From assembly GCA_944380315.1 (NCBI GenBank), contig CALWHG010000001.1:101980-165979 (forward strand): a stretch of DNA of 64,000 nucleotides, read 5' to 3'. The translations under genes and the position numbers were made by a program. Of the stretch, positions 57,983-64,000 are shown piece by piece (the stretch's first letter is position 1; every line of letters starts with the position of its first letter). Source of the DNA: an uncultured Lachnospiraceae bacterium. GTDB taxonomy: Bacteria > Bacillota > Clostridia > Lachnospirales > Lachnospiraceae. The notes below the pieces were generated by a model, which was given only the letters and a program-made list of their open reading frames with translations, was not told where the DNA came from and did not search any database.

Positions 57983-59338
57983 ATGTTTGATAAGGTACTT
58001 GTTGCAAACAGAGGAGAGATAGCGGTCAGGGTCATAAGGGCCCTGAGGGAGATGGGCATAGCCTCCGTGGCAGTATATTCGGAGGCGGACAGACAGAGCC
58101 TTCATGTCATGCTGGCAGATGAGGCAGTGTGCATAGGGCCGGCCCCCTCCACTGAGAGCTATCTCAATATGGAGGCGATCATATCGGCGGCTGTGGCCAC
58201 CGGAGCCCAGGCCATACACCCGGGCTATGGCTTCCTTTCTGAAAATGAAAAATTTGCCCAGCTCTGTGAGACCTGCGGCATCAAATTCATAGGTCCCTCA
58301 GCCAGAGTCATGGCCAGCATGGGCAACAAATCCGAGGCCCGAAACACCATGCAGAAGGCTGGAGTGCCCGTGGTGCCCGGTACGAAGACGCCCATATACT
58401 CTCCCAAGGAGGGAAAGCGCGCTGCAAAGAAGATAGGCTATCCTGTCATGATAAAGGCGGCCCTGGGCGGCGGCGGAAAGGGCATGAGGGTCGCAGAGTG
58501 CGAGGCCCAGTTTGACGAGATGTTCATGGCTGCACAGCTTGAGACCAGAAAGGCCTTCGGAGACGACACCATGTATATCGAAAGATATGTCAGGGATCCG
58601 AAGCACATAGAGGTCCAGATACTGGCCGACAGCTTCGGAAACGTGGTGCATCTGGGAGAAAGGGACTGCTCCATACAGCGCCGTCATCAGAAGGTCATAG
58701 AGGAGTCTCCATGTGCCCAGATATCACAGCAGCTGAGAAGCAAGCTTGGAAGGACTGCAGTCAAGGCCGCAAAGGCTGTGGGCTATGAAAATGCAGGCAC
58801 CATAGAGTTCCTGCTGGACAGCTCGGGACGGTTCTATTTCATGGAGATGAATACCAGGGTACAGGTGGAGCATCCGGTGACGGAGCTCGTGACCGGACTG
58901 GACATCATAAAGGAGCAGATAAGGATAGCCGCGGGAGAGAAGCTCTCGGTCACCCAGAAGGACATAAAGCTGACGGGCCATGCCATAGAGTGCCGCATAA
59001 ATGCGGAGGACCCCGACAGAGGCTTCCTGCCCTGTCCAGGTACCATAGACAATCTGCATTTTCCCGGAGGCAACGGGGTCAGGATGGATACCCATGTATA
59101 CCAGGGCTACAGGCTGCCTCCCAACTATGACTCCATGATAGCCAAGCTCATAGTGCACGGAAAGGACAGGGAGGAGGCAGTCAGGAAGCTGCGCTCAGCC
59201 CTGGGAGAGACCCTGGTGGAGGGCATCATCACGAATGTGGACTTTGACTATGAGATAGTGAGCAGCCCTGCCTTCATGAAGGGCAACATAGATACAGGCT
59301 TCATACAGAAGCATTTTCCCAGATATACAAGGAAATGA
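57983..59338 (+). CDS. accC: Biotin carboxylase subunit of acetyl-CoA carboxylase
   Basis: AccC carboxylates biotin on AccB with ATP and bicarbonate. The N-terminus MFDKVLVANRGEIAVRVIRA, the glycine-rich ALGGGGKGMRVA loop, ERDCSIQRRHQKVIEESP, and FMEMNTRVQVEHPVTE with the catalytic Glu and Arg are all present. The 451-residue length is standard. It starts directly after the fabZ stop codon. Confidence 0.97.
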   Translation: MFDKVLVANRGEIAVRVIRALREMGIASVAVYSEADRQSLHVMLADEAVCIGPAPSTESYLNMEAIISAAVATGAQAIHPGYGFLSENEKFAQLCETCGIKFIGPSARVMASMGNKSEARNTMQKAGVPVVPGTKTPIYSPKEGKRAAKKIGYPVMIKAALGGGGKGMRVAECEAQFDEMFMAAQLETRKAFGDDTMYIERYVRDPKHIEVQILADSFGNVVHLGERDCSIQRRHQKVIEESPCAQISQQLRSKLGRTAVKAAKAVGYENAGTIEFLLDSSGRFYFMEMNTRVQVEHPVTELVTGLDIIKEQIRIAAGEKLSVTQKDIKLTGHAIECRINAEDPDRGFLPCPGTIDNLHFPGGNGVRMDTHVYQGYRLPPNYDSMIAKLIVHGKDREEAVRKLRSALGETLVEGIITNVDFDYEIVSSPAFMKGNIDTGFIQKHFPRYTRK

Positions 59339-59406
59339 CCTGAGGAGATGGCCAGAGCCTTACTGGGAGGCGAGCCGGCTTCCCGGCGATGGAGATGAAT
59401 TGACAT

Positions 59407-61191
59407 ATGCTTAAGGATCTGATCACAGCAAAAAAGATGGAAAATGCTGCCCGCATGCCGGACTTTACCAAGATAAAGACCGGTGTCAACGAGCAGAAGC
59501 GGGGACGCAGGAAAAAGGCGGTGGCTGTGCCTGAGGTGCCGGAGGATATCTACAGGAAATGCAGCTACTGCGGAAAGCCCATACTCAATAAGGACGTAAG
59601 GGAGAACCTGTACCGCTGCCCCCGCTGCGGAGGCTATTTCAGGGTACATGCAAGGCGCAGGGTAGAGCTCCTGGCAGATAAGGGAAGCTTCATGGAGCTG
59701 GATGCCCATATGCCAGTGGCGGACCCTCTTGATTTTCCCGGATATGAGGAAAAGCTGGAGGCCATGAGGGAAAAGACGGGACTCGATGAGGCCGTGCTGA
59801 CCGGCACCTGCACCATAGACGGTGAGAGGGCCGTGCTCTGTGTCATGGACAATCGCTTCATCATGAGCTCCATGGGCTATGTGGTGGGCGAAAAGCTCTG
59901 CAGGGCCATAGAGCATGCGGATGCTGAGGAGCTTCCGGTCATCATATACTGCGCTTCTGGCGGTGCCAGGATGCAGGAGGGCATAGTCAGCCTCATGCAG
60001 ATGGCAAAGACCTCTGCGGCCATAAGGCGCCATCAGGAAAAGGGACTGCTCTACATAAGCGTGCTCACTAACCCTACCATGGGAGGAGTGACTGCCAGCT
60101 TCGCCATGCTGGGCGATGTGATCATAACCGAGCCCAGAGCTCTCATAGGCTTTGCAGGCCCCAGAGTCATAGAGCAGACCATAGGAGAAAAGCTGCCCGA
60201 GGGCTTCCAGAGATCAGAGTTTTTGCTGGAGCATGGCTTTGTGGATCTCATAGCGGGAAGGGAAGAGCAGAAGAGCCTCCTTTCCAGGCTCATAAGGTTC
60301 CATGACATGAGATCCGGCAGGAAGCATTTTCTCAAGACGGCAGACCAGAAGCCTGTGAGCCTTACCCGCAGCCGCATAGGAGTACAGAGGCCAGAGGTGC
60401 CCGGACAGGAAAGGAGCGCCTGGGACAGGGTAAGGATATCGAGAGCCCAGGACAGGCCCAGGGCCATGGACTATATAGATGCGATCTTTGATGATTTCAC
60501 CGAGCTTCATGGAGACAGGGCCTATGGAGATGATCCGGCTATAGTGGGCGGACTGGCATTTTTCCATGGACTGCCCGTGACCGTCATAGCAGAACAGAAG
60601 GGCAGGGACACCAAGGATAACCTTAAGCGTAACTTTGGCATGCCAAAGCCCGAGGGCTACAGGAAGGCCCTGAGGCTCATGAAGCAGGCGGAGGCCTTTG
60701 GAAGGCCGGTGGTCTGCTTTGTGGACACCCCCGGAGCATATCCCGGCATATCCTCTGAGGAAAGAGGCCAGGGCGAGGCCATAGCCAGATGCATATATGA
60801 GCTCAGCGGCCTGAGGGTACCGGTGCTCAGCATAGTCATATCAGAGGGCGGCTCAGGCGGTGCCCTGGCTCTCGGAGTGGCAAACGAGGTCTGGATGATG
60901 GAAAATGCCACCTACAGCATACTTTCCCCGGAGGGCTTCGCCAGCATACTGTATAAGGATGCAAAGAAGGCCAGGGAGGCCTCGGAGATCATGAAGATAA
61001 CCGCAGAGGATCTTTACGCTCTGGGAGCCGTGGACGCGGTCATACCTGAGGGAGAAGAGCTTAGTCAGGAGACGCTTCAGGGCCCGGCCTCGGAGATCGG
61101 GGGAAGGCTTGAGGCATTTCTCCGCAGGACCGGGGACATGTCAAAAGAGAAGATAGTGGAAGAAAGGTTTGAAAGATTCAGGAGATTATAA
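59407..61191 (+). CDS. accDA: Fused acetyl-CoA carboxylase carboxyltransferase, beta plus alpha subunits
   Basis: One 594-residue protein contains both carboxyltransferase subunits. Residues 1-290 are AccD, with the zinc ribbon CSYCGKP...[20 protein letters not shown] and [16 protein letters not shown]. After a linker (about 300-330), residues 335-585 are AccA, with [47 protein letters not shown] and [16 protein letters not shown]. In most bacteria these are two genes. No stop or frameshift separates the halves, so the fusion is real in this sequence. The product transfers the carboxyl group from biotin to acetyl-CoA. Confidence 0.95.
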   Translation: MLKDLITAKKMENAARMPDFTKIKTGVNEQKRGRRKKAVAVPEVPEDIYRKCSYCGKPILNKDVRENLYRCPRCGGYFRVHARRRVELLADKGSFMELDAHMPVADPLDFPGYEEKLEAMREKTGLDEAVLTGTCTIDGERAVLCVMDNRFIMSSMGYVVGEKLCRAIEHADAEELPVIIYCASGGARMQEGIVSLMQMAKTSAAIRRHQEKGLLYISVLTNPTMGGVTASFAMLGDVIITEPRALIGFAGPRVIEQTIGEKLPEGFQRSEFLLEHGFVDLIAGREEQKSLLSRLIRFHDMRSGRKHFLKTADQKPVSLTRSRIGVQRPEVPGQERSAWDRVRISRAQDRPRAMDYIDAIFDDFTELHGDRAYGDDPAIVGGLAFFHGLPVTVIAEQKGRDTKDNLKRNFGMPKPEGYRKALRLMKQAEAFGRPVVCFVDTPGAYPGISSEERGQGEAIARCIYELSGLRVPVLSIVISEGGSGGALALGVANEVWMMENATYSILSPEGFASILYKDAKKAREASEIMKITAEDLYALGAVDAVIPEGEELSQETLQGPASEIGGRLEAFLRRTGDMSKEKIVEERFERFRRL

Positions 61192-61204
61192 TATTATTGA
61201 AGAT

Positions 61205-61735
61205 ATGGAAGGATACGAACGATTAAACGACGTGCTGGTAAATCTGTTCCACGATATCCTGTATCTTGAGGAAGAGGCCATGAAAAGGTCGGGCTACAGC
61301 GATCTGAGCATGAATGACTGGCACATCATAGACGCCATAGGCGATGGAGAGCCGAAGACCATGTCCAGGATCGCCGCCAGACTCAGCATAACGGTCGGAT
61401 CCCTCAGCATATCCATGAACAGTCTCTATAAGAGGGGCTATGTGGAGAGGAACAGAGGCGAGCATGACCGGAGGCTGGTCTACATAAGCCTGACTGAAAA
61501 GGGCGCAGAGGCCTTCAAGGCCCATGCCAGGTTCCATCATGACATGATAGAGTCCGTGACCAGGGACCAGACCAGGGATGAGTACGATGCTCTCATACGC
61601 AGCCTTACGAAGCTGACGGATTTCTTCCGGAGCTTCGGAAATTCAGGAGGCGGCAAGGCGTCAGAGACAGGTAGTGATCCGGCGGGCCAGGCCCGGGAGG
61701 ACATAAAAGATACAGACGGGAGTGCAGCCATATGA
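61205..61735 (+). CDS. fabT: FabT-like MarR-family regulator
   Basis: The 176-residue protein has the MarR winged helix (EPKTMSRIAARLSITVGSLS, KRGYVERNRGEHDRRLVYIS). Its N-terminus, YERLNDVLVNLFHDILYLEE, and the MNDWHIIDAIG segment resemble streptococcal FabT, the acyl-ACP-responsive repressor of fatty-acid synthesis. ATG 61205 matches the FabT N-terminus but has no good Shine-Dalgarno. It is the last gene of the operon, unlike streptococci, where fabT is near the front. A FabT-type palindrome overlaps the fabH start, so autoregulation of the whole operon is likely. Confidence 0.85.
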   Translation: MEGYERLNDVLVNLFHDILYLEEEAMKRSGYSDLSMNDWHIIDAIGDGEPKTMSRIAARLSITVGSLSISMNSLYKRGYVERNRGEHDRRLVYISLTEKGAEAFKAHARFHHDMIESVTRDQTRDEYDALIRSLTKLTDFFRSFGNSGGGKASETGSDPAGQAREDIKDTDGSAAI

Positions 61736-62295
61736 TGAAAAGGATACTGGCCATAGGCTCAGCGGCCATGCTGATGCTTGCGGGCTGTTCAGGCAGCTCA
61801 GCTGAAGGCAGCGGTGCAGTGCCAACAGCAGGATATTTTTCCGAGTTTTCCGCAGAGACCTTTGATAGGGAGTCTGTGGTGACCCAGGAACAGCTTACAG
61901 ACTACGATCTCAACATGATAAACATCTGGGCTACCTTCTGCGGGCCATGCATAAATGAGATGCCGGATCTGGCAGAGCTTGCCGATGAATATGAGGGCCA
62001 GGGTCTGCAGATCATAGGCATATGCTCCGATGTATATAATGGGGAATCCATAGATGAGGAGCTGATGGCTGCCGGCCAGGAGATCATAGACACTACGGGT
62101 GCCGACTACCTTCATCTTATACCCGATGATGCCATGGTGACGGGCCTCCTTTCGGATGTGTTTGCCGTGCCCAGCACCTACTTTGTGGACAGCGAGGGCA
62201 ACACCCTCAAGATAGTGGTCGGGGCCAAATCAAAGGAGGACTGGAAGACGCAGATAGACGAGCTGCTCTCAGAGGTCCGAGCCGGGGAGGAGTAA
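61732..62295 (+). CDS. TlpA-like thioredoxin-fold lipoprotein
   Basis: The 187-residue protein has a lipoprotein signal (AMLMLAGCSGSS) and a thioredoxin fold with the redox motif in NIWATFCGPCINEMP, followed by VFAVPSTYFVDSEGN with the cis-Pro. Such proteins reduce or exchange disulfides outside the cell. Its ATG overlaps the fabT-like stop, so it is co-transcribed or translationally coupled, though no functional link to lipid synthesis is obvious. Confidence 0.9.
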   Translation: MMKRILAIGSAAMLMLAGCSGSSAEGSGAVPTAGYFSEFSAETFDRESVVTQEQLTDYDLNMINIWATFCGPCINEMPDLAELADEYEGQGLQIIGICSDVYNGESIDEELMAAGQEIIDTTGADYLHLIPDDAMVTGLLSDVFAVPSTYFVDSEGNTLKIVVGAKSKEDWKTQIDELLSEVRAGEE

Positions 62296-62366
62296 GACTT
62301 ATGCTCCTGACGGCCCTGTGCCCCTGACGGGACGGCAGGCCGGCAGGCTGACAGGCAAAAATTCCC

Positions 62367-62394
62367 TTGATTTTCCTCGGGGATCTGATAAAAT
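62367..62394 (+). promoter_or_regulatory. Promoter of tRNA-Ser(CGA)
   Basis: TTGATT (62367-62372) and TAAAAT (62389-62394) are 16 bp apart, 30 bp upstream of the tRNA; a small GCCGG/CCGGC hairpin lies between. Confidence 0.65.
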
Positions 62395-62423
62395 TAATAA
62401 GCCGGTCACATCCGGCACATATT

Positions 62424-62511
62424 GGAGACGTATCGAAGTGGTCATAACGGGGCTGACTCGAAATCAGTTTGTCGGGTAACCGGCACGTGGGTTCGAATCC
62501 CACCGTCTCCG
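62424..62511 (+). tRNA. tRNA-Ser(CGA)
   Basis: The 88-nt class II tRNA has acceptor strands GGAGACG and CGTCTCC, anticodon loop CTCGAAA giving CGA, a long variable arm (GTCGGGTAACCGGC region) and T loop GGTTCGAATCC. The discriminator is G, as expected for serine. CCA is not encoded. Confidence 0.96.
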
Positions 62512-62520
62512 CTTTGAAAA

Positions 62521-62565
62521 GATAGCGGAAAGCCAAGTATATAAGGCTTTCCGCTGTTTTTGTAT
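62521..62565 (+). terminator. Terminator of tRNA-Ser, near-copy of the element-supplied one
   Basis: GCGGAAAGCC and GGCTTTCCGC pair and are followed by TGTTTTTG. Over about 65 bp the sequence matches, with few differences, the reverse strand next to tRNA-Gly(TCC) at the right end of the integrated element, including the following TATCCGAA and GTCGACC. Confidence 0.8.
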
Positions 62566-62578
62566 CCGAAATTAAAAG

Positions 62579-62595
62579 GTCGACCGAGGTCGAGC
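62579..62595 (+). repeat. GTCGACC-type site after tRNA-Ser (fossil arm sites)
   Basis: GTCGACC (62579-62585) and a decayed GTCGAGC (62589-62595) match in position and orientation, relative to the tRNA, the pair near the right end of the 21-28 kb element. Confidence 0.5.
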
Positions 62596-62612
62596 TATTA
62601 TCTATAAAGCAT

Positions 62613-62711
62613 CTATCTGCCAACCATATCCTCATACTTCACCAGCGTTACATTGCCAATCTCTTTTGCACGGTCGGTGCACCTTTCCGGCCTTGATTTG
62701 TAAAAATGTGC
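62613..62711 (-). pseudogene. Possible remnant of a tyrosine integrase C-terminus
   Basis: On the reverse strand this short frame reads AHFYKSRPERCTDRAKEIG, then NVTLVKYEDMVGR and a stop. The FYK followed by a charged helix resembles the catalytic Tyr and C-terminal tail of integrases such as the one at 27-28.2 kb (DYYYK). It converges on tRNA-Ser exactly as that integrase converges on tRNA-Gly. The rest of the gene is absent. The match is short, so this is only a suggestion. Confidence 0.3.
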
Positions 62712-62724
62712 AAAAATGACGCCA

Positions 62725-62776
62725 AAAACTCGGAAAAGTGTGTTTAAAAGCCTTTAAAAACCCGGAAAAACGTGTT
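62725..62776 (+). repeat. Two 20-bp direct repeats upstream of the AAA ATPase gene
   Basis: AAAACTCGGAAAAGTGTGTT (62725-62744) and AAAACCCGGAAAAACGTGTT (62757-62776) match at 17 of 20 positions with a 32-bp period. They lie 40-90 bp upstream of the start and may be regulatory. Confidence 0.5.
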
Positions 62777-62812
62777 ATCCTGTTTTTAGACAGAAGGAAG
62801 GCGGTGATCTGC

Positions 62813-64000
62813 TTGAAACGAAGCGCTTTTTCTCAACTTGTAACGTGGAAGGAATCTACTGAACGGAAACCTTTGATCATTCGAGGTGCACGCCAGGTTG
62901 GAAAGACCTGGCTCATGAAGGAGTTTGGACAGAGCTGCTATGAGAATTATGTTTACTTCAACTTTGATGAAGAAGATGAGTTGAGATCTGTTTTTGAGAC
63001 GAACAAGAACCCGCATAGGATCATTGAGTTGCTTTCCATGATAGCCGGAGAAAAGATACTGCCAGAGGAGACACTTATTATCTTCGATGAAGTACAGGAG
63101 TGTCCTGATGCACTCAATGCGCTTAAATATTTTAAGGAAAAGGCAAATGCCTATCACATCATTGCTGCTGGAAGCCTGCTCGGAACACTGCTTGCTCAGC
63201 CGAAGTCCTATCCGGTGGGAATGGTAAATCTGATCGATCTGTATCCTCTTTACTTTGATGAGTTTCTGGAAGCAACCGATCCAGTACTTTTCGCTTACTA
63301 CGAAAGTATTAAAAAGGATCAGATGATCGAGGAGATCTTCCACAATCGCTTGCTTGACGTCTATAACAACTATCTGATCATCGGCGGGATGCCGGAGTGC
63401 GTAGCTTCGTGGACGGAGCATAAGGATCCGGCGGAGATCTCAAGGATACAAAGAGAGCTTGTGGAGATCTATGAAAATGACTTTGGCAAGCACAACGGAA
63501 AGGTGAACAGCGGACGCCTCCTGATGGTATTTCGCAGCATCGTCTCTCAACTGGCCAAGTCCAATGAGAAGTTTGTATATGGTGCTGTACGACAGGGAGG
63601 AAGAGCGAGGGACTTTGAAGAAGCGATAGAATGGCTCGTATCAGCGGGCATGCTCAATCGCATCTACAATGTCTCCAGGATGGAGCATCCGCTTCCTGCC
63701 TTTGATAAGCTTGATCAATTCAAACTGTTTCTTTTTGATACCGGTCTGCTCAAGCATATGGCCGGTATAGAAAACAGTGCCATCCTGCTCAAGGCCGACT
63801 ATCAATTCAAGGGACCGCTGACCGAAAACTATGTGTTGCAACAGCTTCGAGGCCAATTTGGGGTGGAGCCACGCTATTATTCAGACAAAGCAGGGGAGAT
63901 AGACTTCGTGCTGCAAAATGGCACGGAGATCATCCCTATCGAGGTCAAGGGTGGTGAAGATAAGTCTGCGCCTTCCTTTAAGAGGTATATAGCAGAACAT
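62813..64000 (+). CDS. AAA ATPase with DUF4143 C-terminal domain, 3' partial
   Basis: The frame runs into the right window edge (396 codons seen). The start is TTG 62813 (LKRSAFSQLVTWKES), with GTG 62804 as an alternative; GAAGGAAGG lies upstream. Walker A is IIRGARQVGKTWLMKEFG, Walker B LIIFDEVQECPDALNALK, followed by IIAAGSLLGTLL and IIGGMPECVASW. The C-terminal part has the DUF4143 pattern (LFLFDTGLLKHMAG, LTENYVLQQL, YYSDKAGEIDFVL, IPIEVKGG), which contains a nuclease-like fold. The family is widespread and often horizontally exchanged; its role is unknown. Codon use is less rich in AGG and ATA than in neighbouring genes. Confidence 0.9.
   Translation, partial: MKRSAFSQLVTWKESTERKPLIIRGARQVGKTWLMKEFGQSCYENYVYFNFDEEDELRSVFETNKNPHRIIELLSMIAGEKILPEETLIIFDEVQECPDALNALKYFKEKANAYHIIAAGSLLGTLLAQPKSYPVGMVNLIDLYPLYFDEFLEATDPVLFAYYESIKKDQMIEEIFHNRLLDVYNNYLIIGGMPECVASWTEHKDPAEISRIQRELVEIYENDFGKHNGKVNSGRLLMVFRSIVSQLAKSNEKFVYGAVRQGGRARDFEEAIEWLVSAGMLNRIYNVSRMEHPLPAFDKLDQFKLFLFDTGLLKHMAGIENSAILLKADYQFKGPLTENYVLQQLRGQFGVEPRYYSDKAGEIDFVLQNGTEIIPIEVKGGEDKSAPSFKRYIAEH

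Noticed and set aside
1-64000. CRISPR arrays, rRNA genes and insertion sequences
   Set aside because: No regularly spaced repeats, rRNA segments or transposase genes were seen on either strand.

Overview
The window looks like a chromosomal segment of an anaerobic Firmicute, most likely a member of the Lachnospiraceae. The evidence is the gene content: a clustered type II fatty-acid operon with the FMN enoyl reductase FabK and a FabT-like MarR regulator, an eukaryote/archaeal-type prolyl-tRNA synthetase, a desulfoferrodoxin-like superoxide reductase, a small clostridial 2[4Fe-4S] ferredoxin, and strong AGGAGG ribosome binding sites. Host genes use many AGG (Arg) and ATA (Ile) codons and look close to half G+C. 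No rRNA, CRISPR array or insertion sequence was seen.

Layout. 1-3.8 kb: helicase with a nuclease-like tail (cut by the window edge), acyltransferase-like membrane protein, superoxide reductase. 4-5.2 kb: UDP-galactopyranose mutase behind a 13-bp tandem repeat. 5.8-12.9 kb: a cell-wall block (D,D-carboxypeptidase, NlpC/P60 hydrolase, two-component system, TrmB). 13-20.4 kb: tRNA-Lys(CTT), two uncharacterised proteins, an M20 amidohydrolase / membrane protein / M20 amidohydrolase cluster, tRNA-Gly(CCC) and a nucleoside hydrolase. 21.28-28.32 kb: a distinctly A+T-rich integrated mobilizable element inserted in the 3' end of tRNA-Gly(TCC). 28.4-41 kb: Sir2, ferredoxin, kinase, ProS, ThiN, CCA-adding enzyme, RidA, phosphoglucomutase, a CmpB-family membrane protein, then a reverse-strand mreB-recD2-comF group. 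41.1-44.7 kb: rpmG-secE-nusG-rplK-rplA-[L10 leader]-rplJ-rplL. 44.8-50.7 kb: alanine dehydrogenase, choloylglycine-hydrolase family enzyme, GH13 enzyme, RarA, lipoprotein. 50.8 kb: ZIP metal transporter. 51.7-61.7 kb: the fatty-acid operon fabH-acpP-fabK-fabD-fabG-fabF-accB-fabZ-accC-accDA-fabT, with a thioredoxin-like lipoprotein overlapping its end. 62.4-64 kb: tRNA-Ser(CGA) followed by what looks like the scar of a second related element, then a truncated AAA ATPase.

The most interesting region is the roughly 7-kb element. It has 20-bp attachment repeats, paired GTCGACC sites near both ends (probable integrase arm sites), a tyrosine integrase that appears to lack its first catalytic arginine, a MobV-type relaxase with a nearby oriT-like hairpin, a primase-like replication protein, an XRE regulator with a candidate operator in front of a secreted cell-wall-binding protein, and a previously unlabelled type I toxin-antitoxin locus. 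In that locus a 37-residue holin-like toxin is opposed by an antisense RNA with its own promoter and terminator, and the toxin mRNA has 5'/3' long-range complementarity. The insertion separated the tRNA-Gly gene from its native terminator and the element supplied a replacement; almost the same terminator and GTCGACC site follow tRNA-Ser at the right end of the window.

The second notable point is the fatty-acid operon. A TTTGA-N3-TCAAA palindrome of the kind bound by FabT overlaps the fabH transcription start, the FabT-like gene is last in the operon rather than first, and the two carboxyltransferase subunits are fused into one protein.
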